A DNA stretch of 5,316 bases from Desulfuromonadaceae bacterium GWC2_58_13 (GTDB taxonomy: Bacteria; Desulfobacterota; Desulfuromonadia; Desulfuromonadales; Trichloromonadaceae): assembly GCA_001825565.1 (NCBI GenBank), contig MHXM01000161.1, forward strand, positions 3,946-9,261, given 5' to 3'. Shown piece by piece: positions 1 to 5,316 of the stretch (position 1 is the stretch's first letter; each line of letters begins with the position of its first letter). Both the position numbers and the translations under genes were made by a program. Under the pieces are notes generated by a model. The model saw only the letters and a list, made by a program, of their open reading frames with translations. It was not told the DNA's origin and did not search any database.

Positions 1-2203
1 TGGCCTGCACGAAATTCGGATAGGCCTGCTGCAGTGCCGACAGGGTTTCGATGGCCTGTTTCATCCGCTCGGTACTGGCATAAAAAGTTCCCAACTGCAG
101 GGAGAGTATCGGTGCATCCTTGGCCGCAGCAATCCCTTGTTTCAGGACGGCCTCCACTTTGTCGGTCTCCCCCAGTTTCTGGTGGATGGCGGCCATCAGC
201 AGGTAGCCGGAGGCGGCATTGGGGAGGCTGTCGATCTGCTGTCGAGCCAGGGAAATGGCTTTGTCTTGTTCACCTCCCTGCAACCAGGAAGCAACCAGAA
301 GCGGCAAACCTGCACCGGGTTTGACTTTTTCAAGTGCCTGAAATGTCTTGACGGCTTCTTCCGTGTTTTTCTGTTGCATTTGCAACTTGCCACGCAGCTC
401 GAGAATCGCCGGATTCTCGGGATGAGAAGCATAGGCGGCCTCTATCAAGGCAGCAACTTTCGACTCCTCGCGATTGCGCATCAGATAGCCGACCTGCGCC
501 AGAATACCCTCCGGCGAATCGGTATCGCGAGCCGCCTGATAACTGGCACCGGCCGCCGCCGCATCCCCCATGATCTCCTGAAGCGCTGCCTGGGAAATAT
601 GCGCTTTGACCTGTTTGGGGTCGCGTTTCAAAACGGCCCGATATTCGTCGATGGCCTTCTGCCTCTTGCCGGTGGACATATAGTAGTTGGCCAGGTTGAA
701 ATACGGGGTGAAATAATCCGGCTTGGCCGCTTTGGCTTTTTCGAGAGCCTGCACCGCCTCATCGGTTTTTTTCTGGGCAAAATAGGCCGCCGCCAGGTAG
801 TTGTACAGCAGGGCATCCTCCGCCGTGCCCTCCAAACCCTCCTGCAGGGTCTTGACCGCCCCACTGTAATTCTGCTGACGCAGGTACAGGGAGGCCAGCA
901 GGAACCGTGTATTGAGAACTTCGGGGGCGGCATCCACGGCCTTGGCCAATTCGATCTCGGCGCCGGCCCGGTCCCCCTGTGACAGGTTGAAGAGTCCTTT
1001 TTTCATATGCGCATCGGCCAGGGACGGATCGAGACCGATGGCCCGATCCAGGTGTTCCATGGCGCGATCGAACTCACCTTTGGCCAGGTAGGCGCTGCCG
1101 ATGATATTGTGGGCCATGGCATTCTGGTCGTTATCCTGCAACACCTTGCCCGCCTGGTAAATACAATCGTCGATCCGCTTCTGGCGCAGCAGGGTCATGG
1201 CCACCATCAGGCGGGACTGGGCATGGCCGGGCTGGATATCGAGCGCGCGCTGAAACTGGTTCAGCGCCAGTTCAAACCGCCCCATCCGGTATTCCGCCAG
1301 ACCGAGAAAATAAAATCCGCCGAGGTCGGGCATCCCCTGCAACGATTCCCTCAGTTCGGTCGCGGCATTTTCATAGTCCCCTTGCACATAGCGAATCATG
1401 CCGGCCAACCTGGAGCCCGCCGGATGTTTGGCGAAACGCTTGAGAAGATCATCGGCAATACGCTGGGCCGCGGCGATATCCCCGGAATCCAGGGACAACA
1501 TGCCGGTCATGTAAAGGGCGCCAATATCGTTGGGGTCGATCGCGATAACCTGGCGATAGGCGTCAAGTGCCTCGGCCTTGTGCCCTTGGCTCCCTTCGAG
1601 GGACGCCAGCATGAAATAGGCATTTTTGTTCTTTGGAAAGTCTTTGATGGTCGCCGTCAGCAGGGCGCGGGCTTCGCCATCCCACTTCAAGTGGATAAAA
1701 ACCTGGGTCAGGGCCAGACGGGCTGAAACATTTTTAGAATCGAGTTCAATGGCTTCACGAAAAGACTGCTCCGCCTGCACGAAATCGTTGCGCATGGCCT
1801 GGATGCGTCCCATGTATTCTCGAGAAAGGGAACTTTTGGGATTTTCCCGTTCGAATTGGCTTACCTCATCGAACGCCTCGTCAACTCGCTTGGTCGCCAG
1901 GTAGATCGAAGCCAAATCGAGCCGAACCTGCTGCCGGCCGGGATCCTGGAGGCGAACCTTGAGCAGTTCCTTTTCAGCTTTATCCAGCTTGCCCCCCTTC
2001 ATATAGGCGAGCCCCAACTGATAACGGGCCTCAACATAGTTCGGGTCTTTTTCCAGGGCATTGTTCAGCAGGACAACCGCCCCCAAGGGGTTTCCCTGCT
2101 GGATTAATTGCCCCCCCTCCTGGACCATCTCTTCCTTGGTCTGGCTTTTACAGCCGGCCACCAAAAAGACAGCCAGAAATAGGATGATTATTTTGTTAAT
2201 CAA
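1..2203 (-). CDS. PrsT-like TPR-repeat outer-membrane lipoprotein (3' end cut off by window)
   Basis: The 734 visible residues form an open frame to the window edge; the C-terminus is missing. The TTG start at 2203 is chosen because GGGAGGG lies 7 nt upstream and it yields a complete lipoprotein signal: Lys at residue 4, a hydrophobic stretch at 5-16, and lipobox L-V-A-G-C with Cys18. Position +2 is Lys rather than Asp, which favours outer-membrane sorting, so the mature protein should face the periplasm. The rest is almost wholly tandem TPR helices at roughly 34-residue spacing, for example near 38-70, 144-175, 212-245, 295-328, 366-398, 433-456, 466-498, 501-532 and 596-628, with the usual G-x-Y and A-x-x-x-P positions. 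Order and N-terminus resemble the PEP-CTERM/exosortase TPR lipoprotein family PrsT (about 900 residues), thought to act as a scaffold in exopolysaccharide and protein-sorting loci. The match is from memory, so no symbol is given. It is the second gene of the operon, 17 bp after the pseudo-receiver gene. A different large TPR lipoprotein for polysaccharide export remains possible. Confidence 0.88.
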   Translation of the reverse strand, partial: MINKIIILFLAVFLVAGCKSQTKEEMVQEGGQLIQQGNPLGAVVLLNNALEKDPNYVEARYQLGLAYMKGGKLDKAEKELLKVRLQDPGRQQVRLDLASIYLATKRVDEAFDEVSQFERENPKSSLSREYMGRIQAMRNDFVQAEQSFREAIELDSKNVSARLALTQVFIHLKWDGEARALLTATIKDFPKNKNAYFMLASLEGSQGHKAEALDAYRQVIAIDPNDIGALYMTGMLSLDSGDIAAAQRIADDLLKRFAKHPAGSRLAGMIRYVQGDYENAATELRESLQGMPDLGGFYFLGLAEYRMGRFELALNQFQRALDIQPGHAQSRLMVAMTLLRQKRIDDCIYQAGKVLQDNDQNAMAHNIIGSAYLAKGEFDRAMEHLDRAIGLDPSLADAHMKKGLFNLSQGDRAGAEIELAKAVDAAPEVLNTRFLLASLYLRQQNYSGAVKTLQEGLEGTAEDALLYNYLAAAYFAQKKTDEAVQALEKAKAAKPDYFTPYFNLANYYMSTGKRQKAIDEYRAVLKRDPKQVKAHISQAALQEIMGDAAAAGASYQAARDTDSPEGILAQVGYLMRNREESKVAALIEAAYASHPENPAILELRGKLQMQQKNTEEAVKTFQALEKVKPGAGLPLLVASWLQGGEQDKAISLARQQIDSLPNAASGYLLMAAIHQKLGETDKVEAVLKQGIAAAKDAPILSLQLGTFYASTERMKQAIETLSALQQAYPNFVQA

Positions 2204-2210
2204 TGTTGTA

Positions 2211-2217
2211 CCCTCCC
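2211..2217 (-). promoter_or_regulatory. Ribosome binding site for the TTG start of the TPR lipoprotein
   Basis: GGGAGGG on the minus strand lies 7 nt before the TTG at 2203, in the 17-bp gap after the pseudo-receiver stop. Its strength and spacing support the non-ATG start that gives the full lipoprotein signal. Confidence 0.75.
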
Positions 2218-2220
2218 GGC

Positions 2221-2574
2221 TTAGTTTGTTACTTCAGTCAATGTCTGCCGAACAAACGAGTTGAATTTATCATAGTCAAGGGGCTTAACCATGCAACAGG
2301 AATTCCGGATTTTTTTAAGCCGGCTCAGCAGCGTATCGCTGAGAGAGTCGGAAAGAACCAACAAGGGAAGCTCCGATTCCTTCAGAATTTCCAGTACTTG
2401 GGCACCATAGGGATAGCTTGTCACTACCAGGCCAAACGCCTCAAGATTGTCTGCAAGATCAATCAGGCCGGCATCCTGCAGGCATTCGGAGCCGAATCCG
2501 TTCAGCGCCAACAGGGCGGAACAGACCCGGCAAAAACCATTTTCGTCAATAATCAGTACCTTTTTTCTAGACAC
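2221..2574 (-). CDS. Receiver-like protein lacking the phosphoacceptor Asp (pseudo-receiver)
   Basis: This 117-residue protein has the size and strand pattern of a lone CheY-like receiver and no output domain. Numbering from the GTG start: beta-1 V-L-I-I-D10-E11 keeps one acidic residue pair; the beta-3 end reads L-V-V-T-S53-Y-P, with Ser where the phosphorylated Asp should be; beta-4 ends L-V-L-S75, matching the conserved Ser/Thr; beta-5 ends M-V-K97-P, the conserved Lys-Pro. Conventional aspartyl phosphorylation is therefore unlikely, and the protein may signal through binding alone. The GTG at 2574 is preferred over an in-frame TTG at 2637: GGAG lies 8 nt upstream of it, it starts just before beta-1 as in most receivers, and the TTG has no ribosome-binding site. 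It is first in an operon with the TPR lipoprotein and lies about 90 nt downstream of the predicted sigma-54 transcription start. Its partner is unknown; the upstream kinase or regulator are candidates by location only. Confidence 0.85.
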   Translation of the reverse strand: MSRKKVLIIDENGFCRVCSALLALNGFGSECLQDAGLIDLADNLEAFGLVVTSYPYGAQVLEILKESELPLLVLSDSLSDTLLSRLKKIRNSCCMVKPLDYDKFNSFVRQTLTEVTN

Positions 2575-2582
2575 CTGGGAGA

Positions 2583-2586
2583 CTCC
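2583..2586 (-). promoter_or_regulatory. Ribosome binding site fixing the GTG start of the pseudo-receiver
   Basis: GGAG on the minus strand lies 8 nt before the GTG at 2574. The in-frame TTG at 2637 has no comparable sequence, so this site decides the start. Confidence 0.6.
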
Positions 2587-2674
2587 GGAATTCAAAAAAC
2601 CATTCAGCGATCTTTTTAACCAGAAAAGCCACGACAACCCAACGCCGCACGGGTGGCCAGGGATTCTCTTCAGA

Positions 2675-2690
2675 AGCAGTGTTTATGCCA
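2675..2690 (-). promoter_or_regulatory. Sigma-54 (-24/-12) promoter
   Basis: Read on the minus strand the element is TGGCATAAACACTGCT. It matches the RpoN consensus TGGCAC-N5-TTGCW at nearly every conserved position, with GG and GC separated exactly as required. The predicted transcription start is near 2664, leaving a leader of about 90 nt before the GTG at 2574. It is the only such match I found in the intergenic region. It points toward the pseudo-receiver and TPR genes and lies downstream of the dyads, as a sigma-54 promoter with remote activator sites should. Confidence 0.8.
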
Positions 2691-2752
2691 AGCTTTTTTA
2701 CCTAGAAAAAACGAACATTTAACATATATCATGAAACAGATTCCACCAAAAG

Positions 2753-2769
2753 CGTATACAATAGAAACA
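2753..2769. promoter_or_regulatory. Possible weak third activator site C
   Basis: The sequence CGTATA-CAATA-GAAACA keeps one perfect half-site and 4 of 6 bases of the other. Extended to 2751-2770 it agrees with the 20-bp consensus of dyads A and B at 15 positions. It lies 34 bp nearer the promoter than dyad A, about 97 bp upstream of the predicted start, in an AT-rich stretch where chance half-sites are more likely. Confidence 0.4.
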
Positions 2770-2786
2770 AATCCCTCGAACAGGTG

Positions 2787-2803
2787 TGTTTCCATTGGAT
2801 ACA
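2787..2803. promoter_or_regulatory. Upstream activator dyad A (probable enhancer site of the sigma-54 regulator)
   Basis: The 17-bp imperfect palindrome is TGTTTC-CATTG-GATACA. Extending one base inward, the arms TGTTTCC and GGATACA match as inverted repeats at 6 of 7 positions. Its centre is about 131 bp upstream of the predicted sigma-54 start, in the normal range for activator sites. It is one of two near-identical copies. Assignment to the adjacent regulator is inferred from location and from the symmetry expected of a dimeric Fis-type HTH. Confidence 0.72.
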
Positions 2804-2837
2804 ATTGGGGCAGGTTCGGGATGTTTCACCAAGGATG

Positions 2838-2854
2838 TGTATCTATCGGAAACA
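2838..2854. promoter_or_regulatory. Upstream activator dyad B (probable enhancer site)
   Basis: The 17-bp palindrome is TGTATC-TATCG-GAAACA, with half-sites matching as inverted repeats at 5 of 6 positions. It is the second copy of dyad A: the 20-mers at 2785-2804 and 2836-2855 share 16 bases and the consensus TGTGTWTCYATYGGAWACAA. Centres are 51 bp apart, close to five helical turns, so bound dimers would sit on the same face. The centre is about 182 bp upstream of the predicted start. Confidence 0.72.
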
Positions 2855-2903
2855 ACAGCGGGTGAGTCTAAAACAGATTGGAGGGGGGAAACGGACGGTG
2901 CTG

Positions 2904-4277
2904 CTAGGGGGAACCGAACTCCATTATCCCGAAATCCTTCAGCCTTTTATAAAATGCCTTGCGTGAAAGTCCGAGCAGCTTTGCCGCTTTCGACTTATTT
3001 CCCGAACACTCCGCCAGAGCGGCACGAACCGCCGCCTCTTCCATTTTGCGCAGGCTTACGACCGAGCGTCCTCCGTTTTCCTGAATTCCGGAGCGTGTCG
3101 GAAAAAGTTCTTCGGGGAGATCCATCTCTACTATTTCGTTTCCCCTGGCCAAGACCACGGCCCGTTCGATCACGTTGCGTAGTTGTCGAACGTTACCCGG
3201 CCAACCATAGCCGCGCAGAATTTTCATGGCCGATAAGGAGACGGAAAGCATTTTATTCTCGCGAACACAGAATTCTTTAACGAACTCGGCAATCAGCAAG
3301 GGGATATCCTCGCGGCGTTGTCGAAGAGAGGGAACCTGGATACGAACCACATTGATGCGGTAGAAAAGGTCCTCCCGAAACGTTCCGGCAGCGACTTCCT
3401 TCTGCAAGTCCCGGTTGGTGGATGAGACGAGTCGGAAATCCACCGTAATCCTCCGGCTCCCCCCCAATCGCTCGAACTCTCTCTCTTGAAGAACCCGCAG
3501 AAGCTTGGCTTGCAACGACACATCCAGTTCTGCAATTTCGTCGAGAAAAAGCGTCCCGCCATCGGCCTGCTCAATGCGTCCGATACGGCGCCCCACGGCG
3601 CCGGTAAATGCTCCCTTTTCATATCCGAACAGTTCGGACTCCAGCAATTCTCCAGGGATGGCTGCACAGTTGACCGCCACAAACGGAGCAACACGACGAC
3701 TACTGCCAAAATGGAGGGCGCGGGCAATCAATTCCTTGCCGGCGCCGGTTTCGCCACAAACCAGAACACTACTGGGAGAATCCTTGATCGCCTCGACCAG
3801 ATCATAGATCTTCTGAATTGGCTGCGACTTGCCAATCAGCGCGGGACGCGTCGGCTCTTCGGAAAGCTTTTGGCGCAACTGCGACAACTCTCTTTTAAGC
3901 CGGCTCTGTTCTACCGCACGCGCCAGGATGCTTTTAAGATTCAGATAATCCGGCGGCTTGACAAAATAATAAAAAGCCCCCTTGTTCATGGCATTTACAG
4001 CAGATTCCACGGTTCCATAGGCGGTAAGAAAGATGACCGGAAGATCGGGCAATTCGGCCTTGATGTGCCCATAAAGTTGCAGCCCATCCCCGTCGGGCAT
4101 TTTCATGTCGGTGATGACGGCGTCCACTTCGCGACGGGCGAGGGCCTCTTTTGCACTCGCGACATCCATGGCCGACGAAACATCATAACCTTCCTGCTCA
4201 AGAATCGCCGTGAGCACGCGCACCGCGCTCGGTTCATCATCAACCACCAGCACTCGACCGCCCACGGTGGAAAACAT
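2904..4277 (-). CDS. Sigma-54-dependent response regulator, NtrC family (receiver, AAA+, Fis-type HTH)
   Basis: The 457-residue protein is full length for an NtrC-type activator. The receiver (about 7-123) has acidic pair D13-D14, phosphoacceptor D57 in I-T-D-M-K-M-P, T85 and K107. The AAA+ domain (about 147-375) has Walker A G-E-T-G-A-G-K at 175-181, the sigma-54 contact loop G-A-F-T-G-A at 222-227, Walker B with D246-E247, the F-R-E-D-L-F-Y-R arginine-finger segment at 300-307, and G-W-P-G-N-V-R-Q-L at 358-366. A Fis-type helix-turn-helix fills about 415-447 (N-K-S-K-A-A-K-L-L-G-L-S). It should hydrolyse ATP to open sigma-54 RNA polymerase promoters after phosphorylation. Its ATG immediately follows the kinase stop codon, with GAGGG 4 nt upstream, so translation is probably coupled. 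Likely DNA targets are the dyads just beyond its own 3' end, which is inference from position. The receiver looks like ordinary NtrC/ZraR type and lacks the distinctive PrsR N-terminus as I recall it, so that name is not applied. Confidence 0.97.
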   Translation of the reverse strand: MFSTVGGRVLVVDDEPSAVRVLTAILEQEGYDVSSAMDVASAKEALARREVDAVITDMKMPDGDGLQLYGHIKAELPDLPVIFLTAYGTVESAVNAMNKGAFYYFVKPPDYLNLKSILARAVEQSRLKRELSQLRQKLSEEPTRPALIGKSQPIQKIYDLVEAIKDSPSSVLVCGETGAGKELIARALHFGSSRRVAPFVAVNCAAIPGELLESELFGYEKGAFTGAVGRRIGRIEQADGGTLFLDEIAELDVSLQAKLLRVLQEREFERLGGSRRITVDFRLVSSTNRDLQKEVAAGTFREDLFYRINVVRIQVPSLRQRREDIPLLIAEFVKEFCVRENKMLSVSLSAMKILRGYGWPGNVRQLRNVIERAVVLARGNEIVEMDLPEELFPTRSGIQENGGRSVVSLRKMEEAAVRAALAECSGNKSKAAKLLGLSRKAFYKRLKDFGIMEFGSP

Positions 4278-5291
4278 CTATCCCTCGGCCCCTTCATCGA
4301 CAGGCAGGAGAAGGATTACCCGGGTTCCCTGATCGCGGGTGCTCTGGATATCCAGGGAGCCCCCATGGTGCTGCAGAACTTCGCGGGCAATAAAAAGCCC
4401 AAACCCTTTCCCTTCGGCCAAAGCCATATCCTCCCGGGGAGCGGCAAACTCGTCGGCGGACCGTTCCGGCATCCCGGGACCGTTGTCGGCAATTTCAACA
4501 ATCACGAATCCCTTACCGTTGCGGCGCTCGTAACGACTTTCCACCAACACCCGTCCGCCCTCGGAAAGAGCGTGAATCGCATTATTGAGAATATTGAGGA
4601 TGGCGTGCTCAATTTGAAAAATATTCATGCGAACGGGAGGAACCGAGCCGTAGGTAAAAAGAGTCGACACGCCCGCGGCTTTGGCCTGGAGCGAAATAAA
4701 CATGTCGAGTTTTTTCAACAAGGCGTTGACATCGTTGCGATTCTGTTCAAAGGCAAGAAAGGAGGTACTCAAAAAACCACTGATGAATTTATCCAGACGG
4801 GCGATTTCGTCTTCCATGATGTCGGTAAACTCAAGCAGATTGGCGTCGGAACTGTAACGATTTTTGAGGTAGACGACCGCTCCCTTGATCGCGTTAAGCG
4901 GGTTGCGCACCCCGTGGGAAAGAATGGAGGCGGTTTTGCCGATATCCACCAGATGGCGCGACTGACGCAACGTGTTCATCGCCCGGCATTCGGAAAAAAC
5001 ATCCATCCGGATCCGGGCGCGTGGGCAACCTGCCTCCTCGGAAGCAACGGGCTCAATGCTCACATCCGCCTCGATCTCCCCGAAAAAACAGGGGAATCGG
5101 TATTTTTCATAGGAAACCGGTTGACCGGTGGCAATGACGCCGGCAACGGCATCGCCATCTCCACGGAAAATCCGTGGGAGAATTTCATAGTAAGGCCGCC
5201 CCTGCAACTCCGCCCCCTCAAGGGCAGAGCACGGCCCACTCCAGTTCACCATTTCCAGAGTCGCATTTACACAAAACTCAATAACCGGCAC
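4278..5291 (-). CDS. Soluble PAS-domain sensor histidine kinase, partner of the sigma-54 regulator
   Basis: The 337-residue protein has no signal peptide or membrane segment, so it senses a cytoplasmic cue. Residues 1 to about 85 look like a PAS domain (W-S-G-P near 17-20, L-Q-G-R-P-Y-Y-E-I-L-P near 29-39), with no recognisable cofactor residues. A dimerisation/phosphotransfer helix follows, with H-box L-S-H126-G-V-R-N130-P-L; a second helix is near 150-175. The ATPase domain shows the N-box around N233/N237, G1 D269-N-G-P-G-M, G2 G294-x-G-x-G298 and a final G-T-R at 322-324. Gly at H+1 is unusual, because Glu or Asp normally sits there. The GTG start is fixed by an in-frame TAA at 5302-5304 and by GGAGGAGGT, whose upstream GGAGG is 6 nt away. 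The TAG stop abuts the regulator ATG, so the two form a two-component pair. Spacing to any upstream gene is unseen, and no promoter is visible in the 25 bases left. Confidence 0.95.
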   Translation of the reverse strand: MPVIEFCVNATLEMVNWSGPCSALEGAELQGRPYYEILPRIFRGDGDAVAGVIATGQPVSYEKYRFPCFFGEIEADVSIEPVASEEAGCPRARIRMDVFSECRAMNTLRQSRHLVDIGKTASILSHGVRNPLNAIKGAVVYLKNRYSSDANLLEFTDIMEDEIARLDKFISGFLSTSFLAFEQNRNDVNALLKKLDMFISLQAKAAGVSTLFTYGSVPPVRMNIFQIEHAILNILNNAIHALSEGGRVLVESRYERRNGKGFVIVEIADNGPGMPERSADEFAAPREDMALAEGKGFGLFIAREVLQHHGGSLDIQSTRDQGTRVILLLPVDEGAEG

Positions 5292-5293
5292 AG

Positions 5294-5302
5294 ACCTCCT
5301 CC
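5294..5302 (-). promoter_or_regulatory. Ribosome binding site for the GTG start of the histidine kinase
   Basis: GGAGGAGGT on the minus strand contains two overlapping GGAGG-like cores, the first 6 nt from the GTG at 5291. An in-frame TAA (5302-5304) overlaps its 5' edge and excludes any longer kinase. Confidence 0.75.
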
Positions 5303-5316
5303 ATTACTCAAATACA

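Larger units (their letters stand above)
2575..2903 (-). other. Intergenic control region between the sigma-54 regulator and the pseudo-receiver operon
   Basis: No credible gene was found in these 329 bases. In minus-strand order the region holds a short tail after the regulator stop, the enhancer dyads (2855-2751), an AT-rich spacer (about 2770-2700) suited to bending or looping, a -24/-12 promoter (2690-2675) and a leader of about 90 nt. I saw no convincing stem plus T-run terminator after the regulator stop at 2904, so some transcripts may read through into the operon. The leader shows only a weak GCCAC/GTGGC inverted pair with a long loop, which is not called as a structure. Confidence 0.75.

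Noticed and set aside
137..982. 281-codon open frame on the plus strand
   Set aside because: It lies antisense to the TPR lipoprotein gene. Its peptide has no domain pattern, and the minus-strand frame encodes clear TPR repeats throughout.
1007..1726. 239-codon open frame on the plus strand
   Set aside because: Same situation: an antisense shadow of the TPR gene caused by GC-rich third positions and few reverse stops.
2203..2619. 138-codon plus-strand frame opposite the pseudo-receiver
   Set aside because: The minus-strand product has receiver strand pattern and conserved Lys-Pro; the plus-strand peptide shows nothing recognisable.
2575..2637. Longer pseudo-receiver starting at the TTG at 2637
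   Set aside because: It adds 21 residues that match no receiver N-terminus and has no Shine-Dalgarno, whereas the GTG at 2574 has both a suitable site and the expected position.
2700..2780. Sigma-70 promoter in the AT-rich spacer
   Set aside because: Some TTGTTT and TATA-like words occur, but no -35/-10 pair at good spacing stood out beyond what AT-rich DNA gives by chance.
2856..2903. Rho-independent terminator after the sigma-54 regulator
   Set aside because: A C/T-rich tract is present, but no stem of useful length is followed by a T-run on the minus strand.
2786..3280. 164-codon plus-strand frame spanning the enhancer region and the regulator 3' end
   Set aside because: Low-complexity Arg/Pro-rich peptide, no ribosome-binding site, and it overlaps the well-supported HTH-coding end of the regulator.
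2904..5291. Naming the pair PrsK/PrsR of PEP-CTERM systems
   Set aside because: The kinase lacks the long membrane region of PrsK, and the regulator N-terminus looks like an ordinary NtrC/ZraR receiver, so only the TPR protein resembles a Prs component.

Overview
The window is a regulatory module from a Gram-negative bacterium. It is moderately GC-rich and every supported gene lies on the minus strand. The sigma-54 activator, the sigma-54 promoter and the long TPR lipoprotein resembling the PrsT family of exosortase/PEP-CTERM loci together suggest a Desulfuromonadales/Geobacter-like or related deltaproteobacterial source. That placement is inference; no rRNA or other marker is present.

Read in the direction of transcription (high to low coordinates) there are four genes. 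First is a soluble PAS-type sensor histidine kinase (5291-4278, GTG start). It is followed without a gap (TAG directly before ATG) by an NtrC-type sigma-54 response regulator (4277-2904) with receiver, AAA+ and Fis-type HTH domains. A 329-bp gap then holds a control region. Beyond it are a 117-residue receiver-like protein without the phosphoacceptor aspartate (2574-2221, GTG start) and, 17 bp on, a large TPR lipoprotein (2203 to the window edge, TTG start, C-terminus cut off).

The gap explains how the halves connect. A minus-strand -24/-12 promoter at 2675-2690 has GG and GC at exactly sigma-54 spacing. About 131 and 182 bp upstream of its predicted start are two near-identical 17-bp dyads, TGTWTC-N5-GAWACA, with centres 51 bp apart (close to five helical turns). 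A weaker third copy lies nearer the promoter. This is the layout of an enhancer for a sigma-54 activator. The simplest model is that the kinase phosphorylates the regulator, which binds the dyads and switches on the pseudo-receiver and TPR lipoprotein operon, probably for envelope, exopolysaccharide or exosortase-linked functions.

The most unusual points are the promoter and enhancer array, the pseudo-receiver placed as first gene of the target operon, and a kinase H-box with glycine where an acidic residue normally follows the catalytic histidine. No mobile elements, CRISPR arrays or RNA genes were seen.
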